Shown in pieces: positions 1 through 11,545 of a DNA stretch of 64,000 bases (positions are counted from its first letter, which is position 1; each line of letters begins with the position of its first letter). Origin of the DNA: Nymphaea colorata (lineage: Eukaryota > Streptophyta > Magnoliopsida > Nymphaeales > Nymphaeaceae); the NCBI RefSeq assembly GCF_008831285.2, contig NC_045138.2:28987934-29051933 (forward strand), in the 5' to 3' direction. The notes below the pieces were generated by a model that was not told the origin of the DNA, searched no databases, and saw nothing but the letters and a program-made list of their open reading frames with translations. The translations under genes and the position numbers were made by a program.

Positions 1-762
1 GTGCCAGACGATGTCACCATTGTGAGCGTTGTGCCAGCCTGTGCGAGCTTGGGCGATTTGGACCTAGCCTCTCAAATCCATGGTTGTGCAGTAAAACTGT
101 GCCTTACCGAGTCTGAAGTCTTGACTCAGAATGCGTTGGTGGATATGTATGGGAAATGTGGTCGAATGGATCTTGCTAGGAAGATGTTCGATGAAATGCC
201 CCAAAGAAATGTCTCATCATGGACTTCTATGATAGTTGGCCTAGCAGTAAATGGTCTTGCAACTGATGCCTTAAGGTGTTTTGAGCAAATGCTGATTGCA
301 GGTGTGAGGCCAAACCATGTAACATTTGTAGGTGTTTTGAGTGCCTGTGTTCATGCTGGTTTGGTGGATGAGGGACTGAACTACTTTGATGAAATGGTGC
401 ATGGACATAAGATGGTGCCGATGATGCAACATTATGGATGCATGGTTGATCTTCTTGGCCGAGCTGGGCGGTTACAGGAGGCAAAGGAGATGATAGAAAG
501 CATGCCCATGAAGCCGAATGTTGTCATATGGGGTGCTTTACTTGGTGCTTGTGAGAAGCACACAAGCGTGGACATTGGGGAATGGGTAGCCAGACATTTG
601 CTGGAATTGGAGCCGGATAGTGATGGGGTGTATGTTGTTCTGTCAAATATTTATGCTAGTGCAAACATGTGGGAAGATGTTCAAAGTACAAGGAGGAAGA
701 TGAAGGAGGGAAGTGTTGCTAAAACCCCTGGTTTTAGTTTAGCAACAAACTCTTCCTATTAG
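1..762 (+). CDS. Pentatricopeptide repeat protein, PLS class with E motif, 3' part only
   Basis: The reading frame is open from the first base, so the true start lies to the left of the window and the GTG at base 1 is not a start. The 253 visible residues hold consecutive PPR motifs: NALVDMYGKCGRMDLARKMF, then a motif with SWTSMIVGLAVNG, then VTFVGVLSACVHAGLVDEGL and YGCMVDLLGRAGRLQEA. They are followed by the E-type region (VIWGALLGACEKH, LEPDSDGVYVVLSNIYA, WEDVQSTRRKMKE) and a short tail ending at TAG 760-762. There is no DYW domain. Such proteins bind organellar RNA one base per motif and usually act in mitochondrial or plastid RNA editing or processing. The C terminus after KTPGFS is short and lacks the usual SWIE-type E+ sequence, so it may work with a separate DYW partner. 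The target RNA cannot be inferred. No intron is seen, as is usual for this family. Confidence 0.92.
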   Translation: MPDDVTIVSVVPACASLGDLDLASQIHGCAVKLCLTESEVLTQNALVDMYGKCGRMDLARKMFDEMPQRNVSSWTSMIVGLAVNGLATDALRCFEQMLIAGVRPNHVTFVGVLSACVHAGLVDEGLNYFDEMVHGHKMVPMMQHYGCMVDLLGRAGRLQEAKEMIESMPMKPNVVIWGALLGACEKHTSVDIGEWVARHLLELEPDSDGVYVVLSNIYASANMWEDVQSTRRKMKEGSVAKTPGFSLATNSSY

Positions 763-3632
763 CGTGCAGAAACAACCATTCTGTCCATAATTTGTACTGA
801 TTCCTTTGAAAGTCTGTCTAGGCATTTTATGGCAACTATGGACTCATATTGAACCTAATGAGGTTGGGAGCAGTGGGGCTAGCTGTAAGCATCAGTATGC
901 TTATGTTTTGTCTCTTTATAAAAGGTTACACAAGCTTAGGTATTGCAGCAAGGAGTACTTTTGCAGTTGTCAGTAGATTTGAAATAGTTATGGGCATCAC
1001 ATTTTCCTTTTCCTCTTCTTAGTTATTTTTTTGCCTTGTTATCCTTTGTCAAGGTATTACTATTACCAGCCTGTTCCAGTTTCCTAGTAACATTTTTGTT
1101 GATACCTTCATTGGGTAACAAAATGTATGTGTTACTTTGTAATTAATTATCTCTCTCACCACAAATCGATTTTATGTAGCAAATACATACTTGTTACAAG
1201 TGGGGCAAGTGGATTGGTTTGTCAACTACTTTAAGTTGGACAGTTCTTATCTCAATTGAGATAATGAAAAAAATCATTTCATTTTTTTATTTGAAACTTT
1301 TGGCCTGATAGCACACAGGAATCAATAGTAGGACTTGTAGCATAAAGCAGGCAGGACATAAACGGGGGAAGGAATCATTTCTCATTTAAACTGTGAAGTT
1401 GAAGTACCAAATTATCTTGTACTAATTATTGAAAGGATGAGAGTGTGTGTACTGTCACAGTGGTGGGGGAGAGGTAATTTAAAGAGTATCAAAAGCTAAA
1501 TCACCTCAAAAATGGATTTAGTATTGCTATGCCTGGATCAGGCAGGAGCATGATGTTTATAATGTGGTTTCCTCTGTCCCACCTTGCCATGAATATGCGG
1601 TCTATTACATTGATGGTGTCTGTTGATGTTCGTGAAGAAAGAAGCCAAAAAAGTTCCATTCAGATTAACCCTAATCTCTTTTCAGCGATTAGTAAAAAAG
1701 TTACATGGCGATCCTCCCTCCTTATTACATTATGTTCAAGAAATAAATAAGTCCTAAAATTTTCAAGTAAGTATCAAAAACAAATTAATATTCTCTTCAG
1801 CAGTCCCAATACATTTTAAATAAGGATTCAAATTATGTTTTGAGTTTTAAACAACCATTTCTAAGTTCTGTACTTGGCTTTCTTTATGCTGATAAGTTTA
1901 TGAGAGCTTTAGTTTGAATCTTTAGTGGCCTTTTTATTTCCTTTCATTTTTTGTACAATTAGTTCAAGATGGATCATAGGAAGCCTTCGCAGATGATATT
2001 CTTCTATTTGCTAAAGTGTGTATCTATCTCTTATTTGTCACTCATTACTCTGGTTATGCCTTTCATTTGGACATCTTAGTAATTTGATGTTTTGGGCTTT
2101 TCTTTTGAATAACTTTTTCTTACATTTACACATTCATTTTTAAACATTTTGATTTGTGGTACTTAAACAATTGTAGCCCAACCAACTATACTATGCCCCT
2201 TGAAGCATGTTGAGCATAATATTTAAACCAAGAAACCAAGCCCAGATTCAACTTGGATGAGTAATCAAAGTTCATTAAACTAAGATGAAATTCAACTTAG
2301 TGCAACTAATTATGAATTTTAGATTGCAATTAATACAATGAGTAATCAAGCTCATGAAAGAAAAGAGATAAAAGATTGAAAATAACAAAATAAACATGAC
2401 CATGTTTGTGTAACAGTTCTCACGAACGTTGCCAATTTTATAAAGAAATGCAACATAAAGATGGAAAAAATCGACAGAACGAAAATATCATGCTTTTTTT
2501 TTATGTTTTTCCATTTTCAGAAAAAAAAAATGTTTATAATTTGATTTGAAGGAGGTGCTATCGATATACAAGTTGAAGTATCCAGAGGCACCAAACGTAG
2601 GTCTGATACGATACTGTAGAGGATTGGCAAATGTATGAGACTCTTCTTGTCATCTAATGATGGAACTAAGCCTTGATTAAGTCTTCAAATTTCATGTTAT
2701 CCTAATGGCATATGCTTATCACTTGCCGTGGTGATTCCAAACACTAACTAAACTATTAAATTTTCGTACTTAGCTTGTGAAGCAAATTAGCGCACGTCAT
2801 GTAAATGGATTGGAATCAATTTTTGGGTCCCATAGTATGACAAGCCGAATTATATCAAGGCAGCTGGATTCTTGTTTGATGTATATTTTATAGTATCTAA
2901 TGTATTGAACGTTCACGTATTTAAATTTGGATTCCAACGCGATTGAAGATAAGTCTATATCATATTCAAATCTGGCTTTTACATTGACAACCGAATTTCA
3001 ATACAGAACTTCACTATTAAATATTAAAACTAACTTTCGAGATATATGCATATTGGATATAAGATATTTATTTAAAATTAACTCTGAATTTGAATCCAAA
3101 TCTGACCGGATATTGTTGAATCCAAATTCCTCCCACATCAAGCTATTGCCCTAACCCCTTGGAGAGACTTGGTTTAACATAGTTGATTTAGTTGGATCTT
3201 ACTTAATCAATTCGCTCTCCAACTGAGAGTAGGTGTTGAATTTTCATCACTGAATAGTTAACCAACAAGACTTTTTTGAAAGGTCAGGACTCATTGCAAT
3301 GAATACAATACAAATTAAGTCTCCATGTAACCAGATTGGATCTCTATCGGATTTCAGATTCAAATTCGGACTCAATAGTCTGTTATTGAGCTCGGGTCCG
3401 ATAAAAGTTCGGATTCATTTTTCTTTACCACATCCAATTAAAGGACTCCGTATAAACTCCAACGCCAATACGCATTCAAAATAAGCCAAAGGATAAATCC
3501 GGTCATTTTGAAAGTGCAAAGCTACTTTTGACGTCAGCCGAGGACCCTGAGACTGAGAGGCGATTTATATTTTCATACGTCTCATGGTTCCTTATCTCGG
3601 GGAGGCCGAAAACCTGCGTATTCCGGCGGAAA
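763..3632. other. Intergenic, AT-rich, no gene seen
   Basis: This lies between the PPR stop and the RCC1-gene start. The first few hundred bases are probably the PPR 3' UTR. I see no exon with splice sites and codon structure. From about 2920 to 3480 the sequence repeats degenerate words of the type TTYGAATCCAAATC and GGATTCAGATT, also found near 16.2-16.4 kb and 19.9-20.0 kb, so it is probably an old dispersed repeat. The short ORFs here are random. Confidence 0.6.
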
Positions 3633-6369
3633 ATGGACGCCGGACAGCCCCTAGATGTCAGGCCCCTAGCTGCAAAGGTGGTCGGAATATGCGCTGGCGA
3701 AGCTCATACGCTCGCCCTCACGGGTGAGTTATCGTTCGGATCTCAGATGAACCAGATCGATGATCTTGGTAGAAAGATTCCCGAGTTTCCGAGAACTAGC
3801 TGCGGTTTGTACTGACTGAAATCGTGATTTCTGGCAATTGCAGCCGAGGGAGAAGTGTATTCGTGGGGGCGCGGGACGTTCGGGAGGCTTGGAACTGGCA
3901 AGGAGGAGGACGAGACGAGGCCAGTCCGAGTTAGCTTCGTGTCGGGGAAGAAGGGCCAGGGCTGCTCAAATAAGCCGCCGAGGATCGTCGCCGTCGCCGC
4001 CGGGGCTTACCACAGCCTGGCTTTGGAAGGTTAGGGTTTTCTAATTTACTCCTTCGCTGTTCCTCGTTGTATTTTTTCGAATTTTTCAACAGAAAACTAT
4101 CCAATGTTCTAGCCGGGAGTGACGCCGCTTTTGGTCCGGTTCAGCCGAGCTGGCAAAGAGTTTAGTTCCCCTCATAAGAAAACTTGACAAACTAGATATG
4201 AGCGACTAATGTTGGTAATAACTAGTGTGATTCAAACTTATTATGTAACAAAATTGATGTAAAACAAGTTCTTTGGCGACTTATTTTTTACAACAAATAA
4301 ATTTGTTGGGCTTTTTTTTTTAAGCAAATGAGTTTAGAAGTTCTAATTTTGGCGGAAACAATTTTTTTATTTGTTTGAAATGATACCCAGCTAATTCAAA
4401 CTCCGCTTTTCAGCTCAGTTTTTGTGAAGACATCATACTTAATTAATGAGTTTGCTCCTTGAGGCCCCAATCACCACGCTTTACAAGGGCAGCACCACGA
4501 TCGTTTTAGGAGAAGAATAGCGTGAGAACGCTCAGAGTGCCAGGTAATACCATAAGAAATCCCGGGATGCAAAATGGCGTCATGAACTAGAATGAGTTTC
4601 CTTTTTTATTCCGTTGCGGCCTGTTTTTCTGTTGAGAGCCCAACCTTTACCGCCAGGCAAGCATGCTGTTTTGAAGCCTGACACGTTTTGCCATGTGGTT
4701 CTGCATTTGCAGATGATGGATCAGTGTGGTCTTGGGGTTACAATCTCTGTATCCTCTATCTAATGAATGATATATGTTGTTCATTATATATACAAGCTTG
4801 CACAGTAACAATACATTCTGTCAGTTGATTCCTTGACATCTACATGGATGGGCAACTTGGTGTGGATTCAGAGAATTCCTTGGTTCCTATTTTCTTGGAT
4901 GAGTTCCTTGATCTTGTTTCACCCCGCTCATTGCAGAATCAATCAGATTCTCAAGGAAAAGCACAGTTGAAGGTATAATTTAATTTCATCTGCAACTGAT
5001 AATATTATTCTTGTGCTTACATATTCGTAGAACATTGCAGATTGTTTCAATCATGGCAGATGGAATGATGTCATTTGCAATTGATAATATCGGAGGCCTT
5101 TGGATGTGGGGTAATTGTCCTCAACTTAGTAAGGATGGCGATGAACCTTTTAGTCTTGTTAGTATTCCCACTCCACGGCCTGTATGGTTTCTTCATGGTC
5201 GTTGTGTGGTGAAGGTAGAATGTGGAAATGAACATGTGGTAGTACTTGCTAGTCCAGGGGAAACAGTTTATGGAGGTGATCTCGTATGTTATGCTTGGGG
5301 TAATAACAATCATGGCCAATTGGGTCTTGGCGACAACGAATCCAGGTCGTACCCTGAAGTTGTGAAGTCCTTTGATGTGGACTCACCATGGAGTATCTAC
5401 GAGATAGCTTGTGGGTCATTTCACACTACCGTTCTGACTCGCAGGAAGCCACATTCCCCTGAAAAGGATGCACAGGAATTGAGAAGAATGAGGCTGGAAG
5501 ACAGAGCGAGTGTTTGCTGGACATTTGGACTTGGTGACAATGGGCAGCTTGGACATGGGAAGGCGACAAGCTCCTCCTTTCCTGAACCTGTATATGGGTT
5601 GCCAGAGGATGTACTGCTCAAGTCTGTTGACTGTGGATTGTTCCACACTTGTGTTGCTTCTGAGGCTGGTGAAGTGTGGGTATGGGGGATGGAGAAAGGA
5701 CTTGGTCTTTGTCCTGAAGCTACCTTTTCTGGAGAAGATCCAGGTGACGCCCTTATTCCCTTGAAGGTCATTTGCAATGAAAATATAGATTCAAATTTTG
5801 CTGCACCTGTACAAGTAGCATGTGGTGCTGCCCATACTGTCGTTGCAGCACATGATGGGTATAGGATGTGGGCTTGGGGCCGAGGTCATAGTGGTGTTCT
5901 TGGAAATGGTAGCACAGCCAACAGCCTCGTTCCTTGTACAGTGATGTGGCCGCCACTTCAGATGGATTTTGAGAGAAAGGAAGTACTTGATCGGAAGGAA
6001 AGGGCCAAACCCTCTGAATCTGAAAAGATAGCTGGTGCGAAGAAAGGAGCATCAACCCTAGAGGATATACAAGATCTCAATACAAAGATTGCATCAATGG
6101 AGAGGTATATAAATGTATTGCATACTTATATACTTGGTGAAAGGTTTGAAGATCTTGGTCTTCCTCTGGGGCCAGAGAATTCGGTGGCTGATGTTCACAA
6201 GGCATGGTGGAAGATGTTGGATTCAGCAGACGATGGGAAGCTCAATCAAATGAAAAGATTCTATCAGAGCATGCTATCTGCTGTGGAAGAAAAAATAATG
6301 AAGAGAAAGGTGCACGAAATGGTGAGAGAGTGTTTAAGCTCCTTACCTGCAGACATGAAATCATCCTAG
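3633..6369 (+). CDS. RCC1-repeat (UVR8-like family) protein, five exons
   Basis: Exons 3633-3723, 3844-4029, 4713-4748, 4848-4972 and 5041-6369 sum to 1767 nt, an intact 588-residue frame ending in TAG. The protein is a chain of RCC1 blades, recognisable by ICAGEAHTLALT, VYSWGRGTFGRLGTG, VAAGAYHSLALE, VWSWGYNL-YGQLG, YAWGNNNHGQLGLGDNE, WTFGLGDNGQLGHG, VDCGLFHTCVASEAGEVWVWG and VACGAAHTVVAAHDGYRMWAWG. A conserved C-terminal region from about residue 480 (DIQDLNTKIASMERYINVLH, ILGERFEDLGLPLGPENS) looks helical. The family forms seven-bladed propellers that act as guanine-exchange factors, scaffolds or, in UVR8, as a UV-B receptor. The C-terminal extension differs from UVR8, so photoreception should not be assumed. 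Introns 1, 2 and 4 are ordinary GT-AG. Intron 3 (4749-4847) needs a non-AG 3' end and is listed separately. The ATG at 3633 is the first that gives a full first blade. Confidence 0.9.
4749..4847 (+). other. Candidate U12-type intron (GT-GG ends) of the RCC1-repeat gene
   Basis: The 99-nt intron begins GTATCCTC, one base off the U12 5' splice consensus GTATCCTT. It contains TTCCTTGAC (4829-4837), an exact match to the U12 branch consensus TTCCTTRAC. The required 3' end is 11 nt after the branch A (4836), inside the usual U12 spacing. Joining base 4748 to 4848 gives the codon T|AT and restores the invariant RCC1 motif YGQLG and the long frame. The last two intron bases are then GG, not AG or AC. 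The nearest upstream AG (4823-4824) and the AC at 4842-4843 both throw the frame into early stops and lose the motif. Confidence 0.65.
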
Positions 6370-8973
6370 AGAATTCATAAACTATGTTATTTTATGTTAT
6401 TTATAGAGATCAGGGTCCAAGAAAGCAAATATACACTGTTCAGGCCGGATGCAGGGAATGTTGTTGGTCTTGGGAGATGGCCTATGTTTATTTGCAACTT
6501 TTGTGCAGTTGTCCGTAAAATAAGTCTTATATGCTTATACATCTAGGCACACGTTTGTGCTTCCCCTGGATGGATATATGTATGTGCAGAGTGGTATTAG
6601 TACTATTGACAGTTGCATTTCCTACACCTAGTCATTGTTCAATACTACTGAATGCAAGACATTCTCTGGAAACTCTGTAACGCTTCACATCGAGTTCCTT
6701 CCTGCACATACACACACACACTTCAGCACAGTAGTCGCCTATATGAAGATTGAATTAATTGACCCAGTGGCAATTAATTCAAGTTTTCATTATTCTGTTT
6801 CTTCTTTCTTCCCTTGCTCTTTTTTACTGATGGAGTTAAAATAATTATAATAGATTATGCAAAAAGATGCACCCAGGTATGACTGCTGGTTTCGATTCAG
6901 ACTTGGCTAGTATGCAAAAAACTGCATTCATGAGGCATCCGATGTAGCCTATAAAGGCCAAATGCCAGGTCTCTACCCAACAACTTCACCTCCCTTGAAG
7001 TTTTCTTATCCTCTTAACATATTTCACAAGTACCTCTATTGAATAACAGTAGAATAAGTTTTAATTTCAATATAACTTTAAAATCTTCCTACCTGACCTC
7101 ACTACTTTCCAACTTGAAAACCTCTTGACCCTTCCAAACCTTAGGCAAGGGAAGGCAGAACTTTATTCTGCAGAAGCCTATATGAATAATGAAGTTTAAA
7201 ACCACAACCAGGTCGCCTGATAATCAGGAAGTCTCTATTTATAGAGGATAGACACGGCCTTCAAGGTTAAAGGGAAAGACAGCCCAGAAGATTTTTTGGG
7301 TACGCATTGGAAGGGAGAATCTTTTCAGAGACGAAAAATCAGTGTTTGTGTGGAAGGCTGAATCAATTTTTACCACCAAGAAATAAAGTTCTCCACATGT
7401 ATGATGAAATTTCTGAAAGTTTTGCATATTGTTCGACATGCGACTGCACTAAATGCCTAAATGAAGAATATGATGAATTTTCGCAAAAAATGTGGGAATT
7501 GAGCAAAAGAATGTGAACAGTTTATCTGATATAATCGTTTGGGGCAATCTCATTGAGGGCTCCACAACCAAACACACCCGTAGACTTAGTTTTATTGCGA
7601 CAATGAGAAAGACGAAATCTGTATGTCCATGCCGCCGATTCCTTCTACAAACAGACACAGGCGAAACCATGGGAATGGAGAAATGGCTTTCGGTTTTATG
7701 CAGCACGCGCCGCAGCGTCTATTCCTCCCAAATGAGAAAGAAAATGCCGTTCTTAGTGTTTCAGTTTATATGTTTCCATGAATGTTACTGCTATTGACGA
7801 AAGAGCTACATTAGATACAGCAATCAAGACCAAGGGGAATACTTCCCCGAATTATCAAGGTAAGACCAACAAAACTGATAAGCAATCTGCTTGGAGACAA
7901 TGTTTGCCAAAACTGATGAGCAAGCAATCTACCTGGAAATCATGTTTGGCGGGTGTTTGGATGAGACATATCTAACCTAACTTTGTGAAAACTTAATACT
8001 TGGTTTACCTGTTTGGGTGACACCTAAAACCTAGTTTTATGAATAACCATCAGGTTTAACTCTTTTATTTTTCCTTCAGTTTTGATGGCACCCAAACATT
8101 CCAAACCTGGTTTTAGAGGCAAATAAACCAAATTCAACTGTTCAACACATTTAACAAATAAACCAACATAATGAACCTGACATATTGCCCCAAAACAAGA
8201 AGTTTACAACTAGAAGAGAGCTTTTACAACAGCAAGTTCTTCAGTACCTTGAACCTTCTCTCCAGCGGCAGTGAGAACATCGTGTGTAAGCATACGCAGT
8301 TCACAGCAGCTTCTTCTAGTTTTCACATAGATCGATGGGATGGCATCAAACATGAATTACTATCAAATTAGCAGCGCATTCCACAATCCGCTTAGCCATA
8401 TTCCATACATATCAATACACAAAAGTTACTGTTGACCAATCAAAAGACTGGTTTAAGAGCCGATCCATGACAAACAAATAGTTGAGCTTGAACGAAAAGT
8501 ACTCCATGAGGCCCCTTCATTTTCCCTTGAATCTCGTTTTTGTTTTATTCGTGTTTTGCCAGCAAAAGGATTGATTCGCAACTCCTATTTTCATTTCTCC
8601 GTCCATTCTCAGAAACAAGCACCCCCTCAACCTCACTGAGAACCGAAAATACAGATTACTTGATAGATGGGTCTGGCAAATCCTCACCTGCTGGACAAAA
8701 AAAAAAAGAAAACCTTAATCTTAAAAAAGCACAAGAAATAGGCAAAAGAAGTAGCATCTGGAATTTTGGACAGTCATGTGAATTGCTGAAACAAGGTTTT
8801 GATAGAAAGCCAAGTATTAACAATTTCATTTTCCAACAAAAGATTATCAACCAAGACGCAGAGTATTCATAACCTTTAACATAACTTGTCTTAAACTACT
8901 TAAAGCCGCAAACACTATCCAGGAATAAATTGAACTATCGATGTATAAATATAATGTGTGTGTGTGTGTGTGA

Positions 8974-9021
<48 letters not shown>

Positions 9022-9712
9022 GCAATGCTGTTGATTCTATAAATTCCTGTTCATAACAAACACATCAAATCATTGTCCACTATGGCAGTTCCAAAAGGGA
9101 ATGCCTTTAGTTCCCTTCATTATGGCCTTTTAATTGTTTTCAACTCGACCAGCAGCACTTTCTGCTTTCTTCCAGTAGCATTAATACGATCAGCCAGTTT
9201 ATATTTTAAATATATACATCATAATTAACAAAGTCAGTTTTTCTCTTTCATGTACCAACATCAATACCATCAAATTTTCAACATCTGTAGCACTATTGTC
9301 AGCTACAAACATTTTTGGTACTCCACACACAAACTGGATGCATGAATGCATGTGCAAGCAGATGTGCGAGAAAACAGAATGGCTGAGAAAGAGATCCTCG
9401 AGGCCCATTCATATGCATATGAAGCCAATAGAAGTATCCACCTTCCTCTTCGTCCACAAGTGGCTTATGACCAACATCAAGGGGTTGATCTCTGATTAGC
9501 AACAAAGACAACTTTACCAATCCGCCAGATTGATAGTGGATCCATGCACATGATAAAAAGATAAAAAAGTAGAGAACAGTTCTCAAATTGACTGTGGGTG
9601 TTAAATTCAAAAAGCTCTGGTGAAATCTGCTTTAACACCCAAACCCCAATGGTGATAACGATTTTTAAATATGAAAATGTGACAGGAGACAAGGAAAACA
9701 AGGAATGAAACC
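6370..9712. other. Convergent 3' flanks of the RCC1 and SKIP genes
   Basis: This is the tail-to-tail intergenic space. The first and last few hundred bases are probably the two 3' UTRs. I see no coding exon between. Around 7.9-8.1 kb there are short words such as AAACCTGGTTTT and TGTTTGGGTGACACC that recur near 22.1-22.6 kb, which suggests a decayed short repeat element. Confidence 0.55.
8953..9021. repeat. Compound (TG)n(TA)n microsatellite
   Basis: A nearly pure TG run with one interruption (GAGTG) passes directly into a TA run of about 25 bp. It lies in the 3' intergenic space between RCC1 and SKIP. Confidence 0.95.
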
Positions 9713-11545
9713 TCACCTGCCCTTTTCGAAAGCAATCCTGGTTCTGCTAGACCCTCCTTCATAACTTTCCCTCATTGCAGAGCCAGCACTGGCTTTCATT
9801 GTGCCCCCACCACCAATTTTATCCATTGCCTTCTTACCCTTCTTCACCTCTGTCAAGAACTGGTCCAGACCAAAAGGATCCGCTTCTTCTGCATCCTTTT
9901 CAAACTCAACAGGCCTATCCCTAGGTCCTGCCCTTTCACTGGTACCCGCAAAACTTTTATCTGGCTTGAAACGTTCAGTTTTGAGAATCTTATCCAGTTG
10001 CTCATCCCCACCACCGTACATATCCGCATCTACATCCTTCTTGGGCCTGTACAGACTAGACAAAGTGGGCTGTGCATTAAATAGACCCTTGTCATATATA
10101 TTGTATTGATCATCTGTTGCAAACCCAGAGTCCATTCCTTTCTCCTGGTTAAAGAGCCTTTGATCATACATGACTTCTCCCGTTCTTCCAGCACCAACAT
10201 TTGCCATTCCAAGAGCAACCTTCTCACTAATATCACGATCCTTGTCTCTGGTGATCTTACTCTTCTTTCCCATGGCAATATCCTTAGCTTCCAGCCTTCT
10301 CTCCCTCTCCCTCTCACGCCTTCTCTCCTCACGAATAGCTTCACGCTTCAACCGCTCTTCCCTTTCCTCCTTTGTCTCTCTTGGATTCTCCTTCAACCTT
10401 TCAGTTTCTACCCGCCTTTCACCACCACTACTAGAGGGAGCGGCAACAGATGCCATCCGCTCTGAAGCATCAACTCCTGGCTTCTCTACAGGACCAGCAC
10501 CCGTCCTCTCCAAGCGAGCCTTCTGAGCCAAAGCACGCAGTTCCTGCTCCTTCTTATCCTTCTCCTTTAGTAAGAGTTCCCTCTGTATTTTCGACCGCAT
10601 CTCAACAGCCTCCCTGGCCTTCTGTTCAGCAACATATAAAGCCTCAGATAGTTTAGCAAAGTTGTCATTGATCTGAACTTCCTGCAACCCTCTGCCATCT
10701 GCAGCCAAACGTTTATCAAGTGGAATCGTGTAACCTTTGGGGTTTTTCCAGTTAGAAATGCAAGGTGGTATCTTCCAATCTTGTTGGTCCTTTACAGTGA
10801 CTGGACGAGGTGGTGAATGGAGGACCGGCACAGGTGGAGAACCAGATGCCTTTGGAACCCTCTTGTGCTTAAACTTGGGTGGCTCTAGAGGGTCAACTGG
10901 CATTTCCACCATCCGGATAATCCTTTCCTTGGCACCGGAATTAAACGCAGCCGATTGTTGGGATGGCTTGTATTTGATAAATGTTGGATCAGAGGACTGT
11001 ACTGGTACATTCTTTGGTTGGGCAGCACTCAACCGAACATTGACAATCTTCTCAAGTGCCTCTTTTGTCCTTTGAGTTGTCTTCTGGATCAACTCATCTT
11101 CCTCTTCTTCATTCTCTGCAGCTTCCAAGCCTCCACCCTCACCTGGGAGCTTGGGAAGGAGATCCTTATGCTGAGAGTAGACAATTTTGGACGCATTCTC
11201 ATTCTGCTTCACAACAGCATCATAGGCAACATTGCCTTCGGCATCAACATTGACGGGCAAGGTCTTTGCATCTGGTTTAGGCTCCCGCCTGCCCATATCA
11301 AGAGGATATTGAGCAACATGGATCTCAGGAAAGGCACCGCCATCCCCAAAATCCTCAGGCTTCCGTGGGACGAATCCAGCACGCTTACCATATGGTGGGA
11401 TCTGCTTGGCCTTCACTGAATGGATAGAGGAATCGGGCTTCGATGCTGGGTCAAACCGATCCTTGAACCATGGATCAGAAGAGAAATCATAGGTAGCCGG
11501 AGTGGACGATTTAGCTGGAGGAAGCAGTTCCTTTAAAGATAACAT
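9713..11545 (-). CDS. SKIP: SKIP / SNW-domain splicing factor
   Basis: A single uninterrupted frame encodes 610 residues, close to the roughly 610 of Arabidopsis SKIP. The start is ATG 11545-11543 (MLSLKELLPPAKSS). The longer frame upstream is leader sequence beyond a splice acceptor at 11591. Marks of the family are YDFSSDPWFKDRF near the N terminus, IPPYGKRAGFVPRKPEDFGDG, and the SNW core with S-N-W-K-N at residues 264-268 followed by GYTIPLDKRLAADGR. Then come a long charged helical stretch (about residues 290-470, rich in RERERR) and the plant C terminus FGLDQFLTEVKKGKKAMDKI ending FEKGR. In the nucleus SKIP joins the activated spliceosome. In plants it also works with the Paf1 complex in transcription and affects clock, flowering and salt-stress genes. 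The stop codon lies inside a perfect 5' splice consensus (CAG|GTGAG). All key motifs are intact. Confidence 0.97.
   Translation of the reverse strand: MLSLKELLPPAKSSTPATYDFSSDPWFKDRFDPASKPDSSIHSVKAKQIPPYGKRAGFVPRKPEDFGDGGAFPEIHVAQYPLDMGRREPKPDAKTLPVNVDAEGNVAYDAVVKQNENASKIVYSQHKDLLPKLPGEGGGLEAAENEEEEDELIQKTTQRTKEALEKIVNVRLSAAQPKNVPVQSSDPTFIKYKPSQQSAAFNSGAKERIIRMVEMPVDPLEPPKFKHKRVPKASGSPPVPVLHSPPRPVTVKDQQDWKIPPCISNWKNPKGYTIPLDKRLAADGRGLQEVQINDNFAKLSEALYVAEQKAREAVEMRSKIQRELLLKEKDKKEQELRALAQKARLERTGAGPVEKPGVDASERMASVAAPSSSGGERRVETERLKENPRETKEEREERLKREAIREERRRERERERRLEAKDIAMGKKSKITRDKDRDISEKVALGMANVGAGRTGEVMYDQRLFNQEKGMDSGFATDDQYNIYDKGLFNAQPTLSSLYRPKKDVDADMYGGGDEQLDKILKTERFKPDKSFAGTSERAGPRDRPVEFEKDAEEADPFGLDQFLTEVKKGKKAMDKIGGGGTMKASAGSAMRESYEGGSSRTRIAFEKGR

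Noticed and set aside
4825-4972. Ordinary U2 acceptor TGTCAG at 4819-4824 for RCC1 exon 4
   Set aside because: Using it shifts the frame, removes YGQLG and reaches a stop within the exon, so it cannot give the conserved protein.
10170-10526. Leu/Ser-rich plus ORFs opposite SKIP
   Set aside because: Complement of the charged helical region of SKIP; codon shadow.
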